From Aptenodytes patagonicus (taxonomy: Eukaryota > Chordata > Aves > Sphenisciformes > Spheniscidae), in contig NC_134963.1 of assembly GCF_965638725.1 (NCBI RefSeq), forward strand, positions 12,366,501 through 12,430,500: 64,000 nucleotides of DNA, read 5' to 3'. Below the pieces are notes generated by a model, which saw only the letters and a program-made list of their open reading frames with translations, made no database searches and was not told the DNA's origin. Both the position numbers and the translations under genes were made by a program. Of this stretch, positions 16,079 to 31,000 are shown one piece after another (positions within the stretch are counted from its first letter, which is position 1; each line of letters begins with the position of its first letter).

Positions 16079-19000
16079 CTGAAAGTGAAAACAATTGCAT
16101 AAGCTGTTTGTACAGCAAGACAGCATTTAGTCTTTTTGACAGGGGAAGAGTGAAGCAGCTCTAGCAGCCTTTGTATTATCCTACTTAAGAACCATTAAGT
16201 GACAGGATTGCGTCACTCGGGAACAGCCAAGTACTGGCTAGCTTTAGAGGTAACAGTGCAGTACCCCACACATATGGCTGTATGAACTTGGGGACTGACG
16301 GCAATGCAGTCGTAGTATAGCTACACTGTCCTGAGAAATCACAGAAAAAAATTTGAGACTGAATCTACTAAAGCCTGGTATAGAGCTTGGAAATAGCCTT
16401 CAAAAGATCTGTTGGAGCTGGAGTTACATTTCTGAACAAATAGGAAGATGCATCTATACAGCAGTCCATTCTGCTCGACAGCCCACTTCTGATTACAAGT
16501 TTCCCTTCTGGCATTTTAATAACAGCTTACTATACAGTTCCTCACAATTACCATCAGCCTTTAGGCTAAGTGCATAGCATAGCATAGCGATAATCACTTA
16601 AGTAACTTCAATTTGTCTGCTATTTACACACCTGATCCAATTCTTCCTGAACTCTGTGTACACCATCTTGGTCCTCTGGTTGTGTGCTCATTTCTAGCCA
16701 CCTGTGTAGAATCTGTGCCTGCTGCTGACAGGATCTGATAAAATGGATTAGAAGGATTCTTATGCCAATTAGGAGCTCGACAGTCTAAGCCAACTAGACC
16801 TGCAATTGATACTCGCAATAAGACCCAATTTTTTGTCTCAAACCAGTGAATGATAAAAGTCTTTAAAATAAGAGGAAAAAAAAAAGGATGCTGGAAGGCA
16901 GAGAAATCCGCCTGAAAGCTGTTGTCTCCATTTCCTACTCCTAGTTCCTGACTTCTTCCTTTCCTTGAATCCCCTCCAAGCCCCATTTTCTTTTAAACAT
17001 TTTTGTAAATGTCGTCTTGTTCTAGTAGAAAAGTTGTCAGACTCCAGCCGTTTTTTTTTTTTTAATTGACAGCTGAAAAAGCTAAGTCTTCATTCCTCAT
17101 GATAAAAGAACTAAAAGCTAAATTTCAGCTGCTCTGCCAAGTTCATTTGTACTGCCTTCAGATTACACCCAATGATACCTTTGTCATGCTTTCTCCAATA
17201 GCTGCCAAAGGTATAATTAAACCACTTGCTGACTACAAAAGAAGTTGTGCATGTACTCTCTCCCACATGGAGTGAACTCTTAAAAATCTCTAGAACTTTT
17301 CTCTGTTTCATTCACAGTTCTGCTGTGAACAGACTGGTTATTTTCAAAGTAGATACATACAAAAAATGCAGTATTGAGTTGACAGCATTAAGAAAGCCTG
17401 GCTAAGGGGGCTTTGCAACATACTTGAGTTCTTGTTTCCTGCTGAAGTAGTACTGCATCTGCTGTTGGATGTGTCGGAGTTCAACTTCCAGCTTTCTCTG
17501 TAGCACCATTTCTTCTCTGGAACTGTGCTGCCTTTCTTCCCCTTCAGCTGAATGGAAGATACAAGGCACAAGCAATGGAAACAGAGCAGACTTACACTGT
17601 TTCTTCTTATCAAGGAAAGTCACGTTAGTAGACAGGAAACATGGAACCCTCTGGAGTCCTTTTCACACATTTTGTCACCCTGTGACATGTACCTATTCAC
17701 CCAAAAGATCAGGTACAGTGAGAGGGCAGGAGCCCTGACAGCATTACAAGCTCTCAAGACTCAGTTTAAACATACAAAAAAAGATAAATGCTCTAGTGAA
17801 TGGTTTAGTACTACAAATGCTATTCATGATTTAGTGTTTTACGTCTACTCTAGAAGTCAGTCAATCAGTCTAGTCCCGTGGAACACAAATTTCATGCCCT
17901 TATGTCATTAAAAACACCATATTGAGAGGTGCTTAGACAGCATCCGTCCCCTTTACAACCATACTGTAAGTACGGGGAAAACTTAGAGACCCTTACTGGG
18001 TGAATTCTTGCCTCCTGAAGCGAGTTCTGCTGTACATTCAGCTTTGTGTACACGAATACCCCAGCACTTGAGCACATTCTTTCTAAAAGAAGCTGACCCC
18101 TAGCAGTTCCCATCCTTCAAATCCCTAGAACAGGGCTTTAGTCCCCTGATTCAGCAGAGTCCATAAAACACTATTACCATCCTGAAAAGGAACGACTGAT
18201 ACTCTTCACCTCCTGATGCAGGCATACAAGACTGCCTTGTCTCCCTTACATTTGGTAGAGTTGACTTGCAGTCTTGCATATATTGGAGGAGGACACACAA
18301 CTGCTACAGTTTAGATCTGAGGACCTACCTGCAGTTTGGTGACTCCATTTTCCCACCAAGTCTTCAGGTGACAGCAAACATGGCTGCAAGTTTGGTTGCA
18401 ACTTCTCCAGAGAGTCCTGTTGAGAGTCTTGGGAATGGGCTCCTTTGTGACCACTCCCAGGCTGACCTCTCTACAAGGTCAGAATGATACTGGTTTTTTC
18501 CTCAGGGTTTTCTTGAGTAAGCCCTACAAGTAGGATGCACCTGACCTACTAAGCCCTATTCCCACTCAGACATCCCCCGTAGTTGCTGAGGCCCTCTCAT
18601 AAAATACCACAGAAGAAGTGGAGCTTAAGAAATGGGCTCTTTCATTTCTAGCATGCAGATATTTCATCAAGATTAACACCTCCCATTCTGCATGGAACAG
18701 AGGAGTTTAAAATGCAAGTACCTACTTGCAGGTGAAGTGAATTTCAATTTTTGAGACTCAGCAATAGCCACTGCTACTAAACTGAGTTACTCTTAAATCC
18801 CTGTAATCTGGTTGGCAAACTAACTGCTCTGAACTCTTTGAAGGAGCAACACTCTCAAGTCAATTGCTAGGAAAAGCATCCTGCTAGGAAAGACACAAGA
18901 CCAGGAAAAAAGGTATGAATTACAGTACAACACACATGTGGACTGGTCAGCTAGTGAAATATTGCTTCAGACTGGTGGTAAACAGTTCTTGGGCATTCAG

Positions 19001-22000
19001 AGCCAGTTAATTTGGTCAGCTTTTAAGATGATAGCTAGAACAAGAAAAGAATAGCTCAACAACCAGATGGGCAGTCCAGAGGAGCCACAAGAAAAAACAG
19101 CAACAAGCAGCATGCATGTTGACAGTAGCCCAGTAAGCCCACTAGGTTCTCCTTCAGCAATACACTCACCATTTCTGCTCCAGCTTTCATTTGGGGCATG
19201 ACAGATGAAGGAGACCATAGCTCTGGCCTCTGAACAGCACGGCACACATCATGTGTCCACAGTGGTACAGACCGGAGAGCAGCATGTGTGAGAGATGGAT
19301 AGGAATGCGTGGTATTGCTCATTTGAGATAGATGTTTACAGGTACTTTCTTCCATTTGAGGTATTAGCATTAAGTTCCCAGTCTGTGCAGAACATTTGTT
19401 CACAGATGTTTGCTGAAAGGGTGCCTCTGATCTGTAAAGGAAGAAGGATGAGTTCCCTATACATTGCAACCTGTTGGTCTTGTCCTTTGCAGTCAGTGCA
19501 AAAAAAAAAAAAAAAAAAAAAAAAGGGAGAATCTTATTCCCTTGCACACAGCTTTCCAGTTAGCTGCTTTACTATGCAGGGGAAGCCCCAATTTAAAAAA
19601 ATAAAAATAAAGGAGAAAAACACCACAATGGTTTAAAAAACCAAAACAAACAAACAACAAAAGCAGCAAAGCAGTTAAGGTTTCCATTACTCCAACCTGC
19701 CCTGCTCCAAATCCACATTAATCCAGGCTGAAAAAATTTCTTTAGAGCTGTGAATTCAACCCGTTAACAAAATCCAGCTTTATTTTGGTTTGGGGACAAG
19801 AGAAAGAGGCAAGCAGAAGCAGCAATCTCAGGTTTTGACGGGAAATTGATAGATATCTCCCTTCTCTAAAGCTAATTACAGAACAGTTTCACACAAAAAA
19901 GTTCAGTTTAAACATCTGCTTAAAAGCAGTTTCAGCCTCTATAGCAAGAGCAGTTTCAAATCACTCACTTTCAGGGCTTAAGAAGTGATACCATAACTAA
20001 AACAAATGCAGAACACTCAAGACCGTGAAACCACTGCTTAGTTGAACTATTTCAGCAGCATAGACCTTTTGGGGAAAGTAAAAATAAAAAAGCAGCTCCT
20101 TTTAGAGCAGCAAAATTGATTCAGCCAAGCCAGAGAGGACTATTCAGTTCTGGCTCTGCATTACCAGAATCATTAATGATTCCCCAGTAGATTAGTTAAA
20201 TCCACACCCAAACCTGTTGTGGAGCAGATATGATCTATGAGCCAAAAAGCATCATGCACAACTCAAACTTCCAAGTTTATGTGGCAAGACTGACAGAAAA
20301 GGAAACTTAACTTATTAACTAAGCCCATTAATTTTGGAAATAAGTGCTGTGCCTTGTCTTTCCCTCAAAATCTCTCACTTATGAAACAAAGGCCTTGGTT
20401 GCTATTTAAAATTAACTTGAAAATTACATTATTCTTGTCTGGTTCACATAAGAAACTGGAAGTTTTTAAGGTCACCATGGCCTTTTGATAGTATAGAGCA
20501 ATGCACAGTCACATAATTACTGAATGCCCTGTATTATCAAGGTAAGGGGATTTGAGGGGATAAGCATAGCATAAGGCCCACTGTAAGTCACCCTCTTAAA
20601 AACAGATTTTCTACCTAGTAAAAGGAGGTCCCAGCAGTTCCTTGCTTTCCAGAGATTGCAGAAGGAAGTCAGGCCTCCGTGGTGGTAACCTTGCTTGTCG
20701 AATAGCATTTCTGAAAAGAACAAACAGAACCAATAATGCCCCAGATTCATGATTATTTTAAATTGGCATAAGCTGGCACTGCAGCTAAAGAAACCGTCCT
20801 ATTCCATCATTCATCCCTGCTTTGCAACATTCCCCATGCACGCAATAATAATTTTTAAAGATTAAATTTCGACCTGTATTAATGTCATAATCTGGCTCAC
20901 CATATGAATGATTGTGCCACGAGGAGCGGTGGAAGGGACAGAACTGAACAAGGCAGAACTACTACTTTTGGCAGCATATGCTAGCTTAAAGAAATGTGAA
21001 GCTATCACCTTACTTCCCTGTAAGGCTCCTGTCCTGGACTGAGAAGCTTCATGGAAGATTCTTCCTTGCAATTGCCCCATGATCAGTAAGAATTTTTAAG
21101 GAATAGCTTCCCCAAAGGAAAGAAAGGGGCAAGAAGAAAGTTCAGTTTCTACACAGCCAGGATCTTGATGTTTATCATTTCATCAGACCCTATATATGAC
21201 TTCAGTGAAAAAAAAAAAAAGAAGAGCTTCAGTGACAGCTCTAGGTCACTTGGGCAAGATAAGCTCTCATCACGGTAAAAGTCCCATCACATACATCTTT
21301 CAAATGTTTCTCTGTGTAACTGTTCCTATGACAAATGACCAATGCTCCATGAATTCATAGTGGTATATTGAGAAACGCACAGTGGAAAGTATATAGCTGA
21401 GCTGATTCTACTCGTCACTGATATGTAAGTATAAAGTCACAAATTCTTTCATTATTTGTGGGCTGATGTATGCATTACGCAGCAGCTCTCATATAACTGC
21501 AACGCCAGCTGTATGATGCAGGGTCAGAGAAAGAGTTAGGGAAACTGCATGGAAATAACAGTCATCAGTGTGAAAACTTGGAAATACAAAAGTGACACAC
21601 ACAGACAGACTACATATATGCAAAGCTACATATATGCCAGAGAAACACAGGAGGGACTAGAAGTTTACACTCACAGATCACTGCGAATTGTGTCCCCATC
21701 AGCAAGGTGAAATGGTACATGACTGCATTTTGAAGGCCATGGCTCTTCCTCTGAATGTCCTCTTGTTTCAGGGCTGACATCAGGCATTTTAAACGTCACT
21801 TGCTTCTTCAGAGGTGGCAGAAAAGAACAAGGCTTATTTAAGTTGTTGGAGAGAGCCTTCTGTTTCCACAGCATGGCACAACGATACACTGACTGGTGAA
21901 GGTTGTAGGCTGCCTGCCAACACAAAGAATAATAAAGCATTTGACAGCTGAGAGTAGGAAGCAATAGCACGCCACCCAGGGAGAACACCACCACAGAAAG

Positions 22001-25000
22001 GAACTGAGATTTCTGATGACCTCACAGCCATACCAGCTCTCTAAGCTAAATTAGCAGGTCCACTGTGGTAACATTTGGGTAAAGAGAATTAGCTGGGTAC
22101 TTCTGCAATGAGGCAGGCTGCACATTAGCAAATGGAACAACTAGTGTCTTGAAAATCTGGACAAGAGCTGGGAAAGCTGCCCAGGAGCAGGAAGAGAGCT
22201 ATCAATACAGGCATCCCTATCTTCCTTTCCACACACAGGGCTGGGCTGATACTCAAAGGCAGAAGTGACACTAGCCCATATTTGAAGGTGTAAGTGATGC
22301 TAAAGCTAAGACAGGATTATATGCAGCCTCTAATTCTTCATTCTAGCACAGAATTTAGAGCCCAGACCATACCCACAGGCAAAGGTTTCATCCATCTGTA
22401 TTGTCTACGGTAGGAATTGGCCAGTTTTGAAATAGCTTCATTAAGAAAGGTTCCCAATTAGCAACACAAGTCTGAAGTGCTCTAGTCTCAGCTGAATGAA
22501 AGGACTGGGTGTTTTGGTTTGAACCACAGGCAAAAGTGTATGTCAGATCCAAGCAAGAGCCGAGATGTAGGGCTCCAAGATACATATACACACACACAGA
22601 GTAGATGAGAGCAGACCAGTCCTGGATGTATCTGAGCAATCACTTGTCTCTTTCACCTTCAGCTGGTGCTGGGCTTGGAGCTGTCCCCCCAGCTGTTCCA
22701 TGCCAGCAGTGTATCTCAAGACCCGGGTTACACCTTCTCTCAGAACAGTAGTGTGGAAAACTCCTGTGGCTTTTTCAGTGTGATCTTTCTTCTGTTGTTG
22801 TCCCTTGGCAAATCTGAGCCAAGCATCAAATACCTACAACATGAACAGCAGATAGCTGTGAGTGTTACAAAGACAGGTTCCAGGCCAGGGACTCTCCCGG
22901 CAGACAGGAACATTTTCCCTTCCACTGGATAGCAACAGGCAGAGCTACAGCAACAGCAGGACACTACCACAAGGACAAAGGGACAGGGATTTAAGTCAGT
23001 TGAGGCTGGATGGGGAAAAACGTGCAAATTTTTTAATCTGATAAGAGGACTTAGGGATGGTTTTCCAGCATCCTAAAATAACATATAGCACCCCAAAGAT
23101 GAAAGGAAACAGCTATTCAGTATGCACTGTGCTGATCGCAGTCAAATCTGCACATGATCTGCACATCTGCAAATTCAGTTGTCTGCCCCTGACCCCCAAA
23201 CACTCTTACCTTCCTCTGCAATGAAAGGGACCAGTGCCACAATGCTTGCACTGTCTTCAGCTTTTCCCATCGCTGCTGCAACAGCTATCAGGGAAAAAAA
23301 TTGCACAGCAACCAGGTTAGGAGTTTACATATCCCACACCAGAAACGCCAGCCAAATGGAGCATCAACCAAACAGAAGTGCTGGTGGAGCCATAGCAGAA
23401 TAACCTACTCAGTTCACCCAGTATATGACAAGATGTCTCTTGTGCTAGTGGAACAAAAAAATCCAGAAAATGTTTAAATAAATTTTTGAGGTCTTCACGT
23501 GTAAGTGGAATATGAAGGAGAAGAAGGGATAAGGATCAGCAAGGAGCTAGATACCTACCCAGGGGACAATTCCTTACCTGTGTCTTCCAGCAAGAGAAGG
23601 AAGCAGAGCAAAGTCTACGAGCCATTAGCTGATCTCCCTGTCTCTGTAGTAGCTGTAAGGCGACCAAAACAGTGAGTCACTTGCAGACAAACCCCACTTA
23701 TCTGAGCCAAATGCTACTAGAGCAGAACAGGTACCAAACAGCCTTTATCACCTTCCCTTTGTTCCATTGAGGCCACCCTCAATATCTAAGTGCCATATGG
23801 TGTAACCCCATTTGCAAGTATCTATAAGCTCAGCAAGGATTTCATTGACAGTCAATGATCCCACACACGCCAAGCCCAACTTGTCATCTCTTGTTAAGTC
23901 TATTAGTTCTATCAAAGCTTCTTCAGGCAAGACACAGGCATGTTCCTGCCTCCTCAATGCACAAGGCTGTCATGCTCCTCCTCAGCCAAGACTACCATTG
24001 CCTTCATCACCAGGGCACATGACCTCCTCCACACCACAACTTCCCACCCTGGGTCACTGGCTGGGGAGGCTGCTGATCCTTCTCACCATTTTCCCAAGGC
24101 ATCGCTGATGATATTTCTTCCATTTCACCAGGTACTTTTGGAGTAGGTGCTGCTGGTGGTGCTGTATTGCCCTGTGCTGCTGAGCCCTCAGCATCAGAGA
24201 CTCCCTGGTTAATTCCTTCCAGTGAAGAAACAGGGTCTGTAAATGCACTGTTAGGAGGAGATAAATTAACTAATGTACCAAAAGGAGACTATTAATGTCA
24301 GAGAGTATCAAGCGATCAGCTACTCTTCCAGACTGTTTTAGTAATACTTAACACTAACAATACTCAGCACTAGGAAGAAGGATCATGAAACACTTCAGGT
24401 AACAGACAGTGAGCCGTGACTTGCAAGTCTTCCCTGCTGCCATTGACATTCTTTATAATCTTTAGGAAATTATTTGCCCTCTTTGTGCTTCAGAGTCCTC
24501 ATGTCAAGAATGTGGCTGGTACCATGAAAATGCTTGCAGAGTTTGACGGCCTTTCTGTATTAATTACTAGAGAAAGATTGAAGCAGTAATTGATAAGATT
24601 ACTTGCACTGCCCTCAAAACAGAGACGTCTGAGCTTCTCAAAATTAATAATGGAAAATTCCTTTGAGGAAGGAAGCGTTACCATCCCTTATATAGACAAG
24701 GAACCAATAGAGAAGCAAAAGTCACACAAGAAGCCTTCAACAGATCACTGGAGTCCCAGGTCATTCCCCATTCTATGGGGACATCCCTTGTAGGCTTAAC
24801 AGACCATCCAGTCATTTCATCTGTACATATGATACAAAAGACTGGCCTACTAAGCCATGTCTTTCTAAGGATCGTACACAGATAGCTAAGTCTTTTGAGA
24901 GTTTAATATCTCCATCAGCTCACCTATATCCAGATGTTTTCTGGCCTCCATCACAGCTGTCATCTTCTGCTGACGGTAATACACTTGTAGCGAGGCAGTG

Positions 25001-28000
25001 TATCTCCACTGTATCAACACCTAAAGATATAATGCAAACAAGAGACAGGATACAGACTGACACTGCAATGTTCTTTGGAAGGGGAAGCAATGTACTCCAC
25101 ATTCCTGGCACCATAACTATTTCCATCTCATTTTCCACATAAGGCTCCCCAAGACAGTGCAAATTTCCCACAAATTGAATACAGCAGTATTTCAGAGGGT
25201 CCCCCTGGCATTTTTCAAGGCATTCTTTTCTGTCTCTCCATCTGCCCATCCCCCCGCCCCCCCAAGGTAACTCTACTATGCTGTATCATACTACTGGTTT
25301 TCCCTTCCTTCTAGGAAATGGGGAGAAAGAAAGGAAGAGGAAAAACCATGAGCTCGCTCAGAGACAACAGTTTCAGAGATGCGTATGAAAATAAGATGGG
25401 ACTCCCACTTTTTAGACCTTTCTTAGTAGTGGCTCTTAGATGAAGTTTTTGGTCCTTCTAATTGCATTACCTGACCCCTGCCTGAACTAGCATCTGTACC
25501 TGGGTATCTGCTATACAGACCCTACCTTTGACAGGATTGCTCTCCTGTAGTGCTCATCTGCCTGAGTAGTTGCCTTAGCTTCACGTGTAAGAGCAAGGGC
25601 ATTTTCTCTCCACGTACACAGAAGCTGTCTGAAGGCAAAATGTATAAAAAATTAAAAAACTAAAAACACCATTAAGAATGATTCTCACTTTTTCATTTGG
25701 TACCTTCCCATTCGCAGGGGAACCAAAACCAGCTGCCTCTATAAACCCAATCTTGCAAGTCAACTTCTGCCCCTTCAGGTCTCTGCTGGAGAAGGCAGTG
25801 CAAAAGCAGAACACACTCTTAAATCTAGCATCTTAAACTGAGTCAATCAGGCTCTGCAAGTGACTCAAGTTTATAGCACTAAAAACAAATGAGGTAGTTA
25901 AAACTAAAGCAACTACAACCAACACAAAGTGATATTATCATTAATCACTCTCCTCACTATAATGCAAGACGGCCTCTACATCTTCCAGGCTGCTTTTGTG
26001 TCATAGCAGTCAGAATCCATGCACTGCAGGGAGTGATACAGTTTGCTGTCTCTCATGGGACTAAACACAGATAAAAAAAAGTTAAAGCAAAACAGATGGC
26101 AATCCAGGAAGAGGTTGACTTCTTTTAGCTAGATGACCTGCACAGAAATAGCAATGCACGGCAGAGTCAATTCCCAGCACTGAACACTCAAAAATTTACA
26201 ATGGCGGCAGTGAAAGAAAAAGAGTAATTTGACTGCAGTGCAATCACTGCTCTCTCACGCTGCACAAGGAAACACAGGCTTACCGCAGCAGTAGTCTAGT
26301 GTGCCGTTTCTCCTTTTCAGCTACTTGGTATAGAATGCACTGTATGTTATGCTGGTAACTCTGCAAGAAAAGCAGAGAGAGGTAAAATTTCCCTCAACTG
26401 CCAACATCTCTGAGGAGAGAAGACATTTGGAAACTCTTAGTAGCAGCTTAGTAAAGTAGTAGCAGCAGTAGAGTATAGGGAAAAAAAAATGTTACAGCCA
26501 CTGAAATTGAATGCTGTTTTTCTGAAATGAACAGCCATTATACACTAGTTTACACTAGCTATTACATACCCTTCACCAAAGCCACAAGATTACATTGGTT
26601 CTTTCTCTCCAAAAAGCAATGCTAGAGCTTATACAACCCTATCCACAATAGCCTCCATTCTACCTTGCACAGTTGGTGTGTAAGTGCCTGGAGTGAAACA
26701 GCATGGCAGCTCTTCAGTTCTCACTGAAACACTTAAGCACACACAGACAAGTCCCACGAAGAAAAGGACATTCCCTCCTACCTTCCAGACTGCCAAGGTC
26801 TTGCCCAGTAATGTGCGCTGATAGTGCACGTCTGCTTGCACCAACTTTCTCCATTTCTCACGCTGACGTCCCACATACTGGGGGGGGGCAGAGAAAAAAA
26901 GATACGTACACATGGTGGAGGGAAAACAGGCAACAGCAGAGAGCAGAGGGAAAAGGACCATTCCCAGTCTTTGGGGAAACATCAGTCCTTTATTTTGCTA
27001 TAATAGGTTCTCACTCAAACTGGTGCTGCACTCTACTATTCCCCCAAAAGGCCTAGCTGAGGTTTTTTTTTCTCTGCTCTTTTTAGGAATCCTCTTGAAG
27101 ACTGATGCAGTTCACTCAAGTTAACAGTTCTGAACCAACAGACTAGTATCAACTCCAAAATTTCTCATAGATTCTCAAGACGTGCTGCAAGGCACATTTG
27201 GAACCTCACATCATGGTAAGAAAAAGGCCCAGCATAAAAGCGAAGTGCCGTTTGATAGGGCCTGCTATGACCTGTACACAATGACAGACCATACACCATG
27301 GCTTTGCTGCAAACTTCTAACTTAAGGAAAGTTTTGAGAAGGACATACACAGTATTGGCGAGGGACAATCTCATCACACTAACTCTGGTTTTGTTCCCAG
27401 ATAAATCTCCTAAACTATAGTCCCGTTCTCACTATACCTGGACAAGTGAACAAGAAGTCAAAGAACTCCCCCTCCTCCCTACACAATTCGTGTTCCGCCC
27501 ACACTGAACTGGTTTTGTTCACCTGAAAAGGGAGAAGGGCTTAGGAATGACTAGTGTTTAAAATAAACAATTTAATTTCTAGCCATATGGGTACAAGCAA
27601 TCTGAACATAACAAAAAGGATTCAATCTCTTCCCCATCTGTTAACTCTCTCACCTCCCTCCACTTGTTCCAAGTCTGCTGCAGACACTTTGAATGGTGAA
27701 ATCTTGAGGCTTGCATCTCCTTGAGCCTCCTACAGGAAAAATAATTTAATTATTTCTCCTACAATGCAATCCATGTTACTGAACCTCTCTAGCACAGGCA
27801 TGAGTCCACACTTGCTATTTTCAGTAAGTCATTTACTGAGTGAAAGACAAAGCAGCAGATTCTAAAGCACAAATAAAGAGTCAGAGTCATTGTGAATTAA
27901 ATGCTGCTTTGTCAAAAGTAGGCCACCACAGGGCCAATCCAAATAATTCTCCCTTTTAAAAAACCTTCTTACTCTGTTTTTCTCTCCTGAGTATTTTGCT

Positions 28001-31000
28001 TCCATAGACAGAAAGCCTTTAGCAGAAGCAAGTTACTGTAGTGATCTCTTGCACGAACCAAGCCCTCTTGCTCCTCCAAACATGCAGCTGTTCTTCTACG
28101 CCAGAAGCACCAGAAACAACGCAATAGTTGTCTTTCAAAATGAAGTACAGCCTATAATGGAAAGAAGGTGGCAATGAATTCAAGACACAGGCCAGTTACA
28201 AACAACAGAAGACAATTCTTTAAAGGTGACATGCACAGAACTGTCCGATATTTGCTTTCCTCTTCTCATGTTGAAGAGCAATGGACACATGTCATCAAAG
28301 CCCCTTTGCTGCGAGTTTATGTGAACGTGTTCTACAGGTACCTATATGCATGCGGATGGAGAAACTGTTATCAGAAAACAGCAGGCCAAAGAGAGGAAGA
28401 ACACAAGCTGATAAGTAGCATGTGAAAGACTCCCAAGAACCGATAAGCTCCAGAAACGGATCCTGTTGAATTCGCAAGAACTGATAATCTTGAGAACACC
28501 AAGAGTCAACCATATCTGCACAAGGCCACCCACACACGCTACCATCAACTATGAGTTGTGTAATTCAGACCACATAAAAGAAGGCAGTGGCTGCTATATA
28601 TAAAGACTACAGGATTATACATACATCTTAGGAAATGAAGGACCCCCTAAGGGACTTTCTGGACACCTACCAAGAAGCAACTAGTTTGTTGCACTTCTTA
28701 AATAGGTTGGTGTTGGCTCTTTATTACTATTATTGTTTCAACTGGGTAACTATGAAACAGAGACAGTGTGAGAGAGAGAGAGCGCACACACATATTTACT
28801 GGGTGAGGGAATAAGCGAATTAACTGTGTGAATAGTTATCCTCTAATAATAACAGCTTGATTCTATTATTAATAAACAGCTTAGCTTAAAAAATCTGATC
28901 ACTAAATATTGGTTGTAATCTGTTTCCCCTGACTTGATCCCCCACCAGGGAAAATGGAATTTACAACACCCGAGTCCATCTCATGCTAACTGATGTTCAC
29001 AGACAGTGATTAAGAAATCATTCCCTTTATTTCCTAAGCAAGGCCAGGTAGAAGAGTTACATTTACCCTCCTCTCTCCCATTCGGTATTCTTGCTGCTTG
29101 CACACCTTCAGCAACCATGTGTCAAATACGTGTCTCATCAACATCCTCCTGCAAGCAAAAAGGGAGAACGTCATCACAGGAGAGAAATCTTGCCCAGAAT
29201 ACATGAGACAAGATTAACGACTTTTCTGAAGTTATTAGATCTCCCTGCTTTCATTCAGATAATTCAAAAGATGTTCCGACTTCTGACCAAAGAATTTATT
29301 TTATGTACAAACACACACAGAAAAAAATTATATAACCACCTTTTATTTCTTCTCCACTGTAAATATAGTCCATTCCCTCCTTCCTTGGAAATAGTTTGAA
29401 AATCCTACTCTTTTTCATTTAAAAACAACAAAAAAACCCCAACAAACAAACCAAACAAGCATCGTAATAGGACTTGAAAACTGTTATAACAACAAATAAT
29501 AAAGAGCAGCGTGGTCTGATCTCAACACTGAAGGGATTCTACCAAAGCCTTCCTTCATGAATGAGGTCAGGTTAGTTGCCCTTATTATCAAAGATTCTTT
29601 CTCTCTAGATGAAGATAATACTTGCTAGTCTGCCTCCCAGGATTGCACAAGAGTCATTATCAAATAGTATCCCAAAAATGCAATTAATATATATTTGTGA
29701 CTAAGCACTATACATCTCTCACACAGAACAAGCATATGGTAGAAGCATCTTAGTCCAGAAGTCTGAGCTACAGCCTAGTAGAAATAGCACCCAGTTCAAA
29801 CCACATCAGTTATTTCCAGAACTCAGTCATGTGGGCGTACTAATTAGACTGTCAGCAAGTCCCAGCTCTTCTCTAGTCTAGAGAGGCCTAAAAGATATTT
29901 TGGATTCTTACAAGGTAATTTTTAGTAGGCAGCTGTTACAGCTCATTACAAGTTTATAGGTTGGTAAACAACATGAGTTAAGTAAGTCTTCCTAGAGTTG
30001 CCAGCAAGAGTCTTTGATCTGTAGACAGTCACAAATCTCAACTGATGGCTCTTCTGGGGCATCTCCTGGGTCTTACCACCCGACACAGCAGTCGGGGCAC
30101 TGACTTGTGAGACAGCACATATGTGCATCAGGGACCAACAGGGAAGCTGAGTTCTGGCAAGCTGCCATGAAAGTTTTACTTAGGTCTGGTTGGAAAGCAG
30201 TCCTGGACCTCTGAACAAGGAACACACTTCTTATATTTTTCTTCTTTTGTATTCAGGAAATAGGACTTCATTTATACTCTTTCTAAAGAGAAAAGATTGC
30301 ACACAAAAACATTCCTGACCCATGGAATCAAGGTATGGCTACTGAATCAACAAGAGCCTTCAAACCATTTGTTCATCCCTTCCCTGGTGAGAGACACATA
30401 TGTTACATTGCAGCAGTTGCATGCTCCAACTCAACTTCACTGAGCTTAACTTCTTGAGTCTTTGAGCCTTTTCTCTGTCTCCAGAGGGTAAGCTAATGCA
30501 CCACACCTGCACTCTCACACCAGTTGGAAAAACTCAATCACTTGCAGAAATGCAGCTGCCCTCGTTATTCAGCCTGCCCTCCAAACCTATTTGTGAATCT
30601 CCCAAAAAGCAAGCCAATATCCAAGGCAAAACAGACTTTCTGCAGCTTGCTTTTCAACTGTGAAGCCAGGCTTCTGATGATGGAAAGGTATGACTCTAGA
30701 ACACAGGTGTGACCATGTTCTAGAATGATGAAAGATGCCAATGAAAGATGCAAGGTCCCAAGTCTACTAGGAAAGAACATTCAATGCTAAACAACATCTT
30801 TTTCTCTCTAACTTACACAGGAAAATGTCCCAGGAAGGGACTCACTGTAAGAGCAGATTTCCAAACACACCCTTTCCCAAGGAAAGCAAACTTTTTTTTG
30901 TTAGTATTCTAATACAGAAAATGGGAAATAGGTTTTAATAGCATCATAAAATACTTTAGTACTTAAAGCAAACTCTGCTGGGAGGATTAAAAGAAATGAG

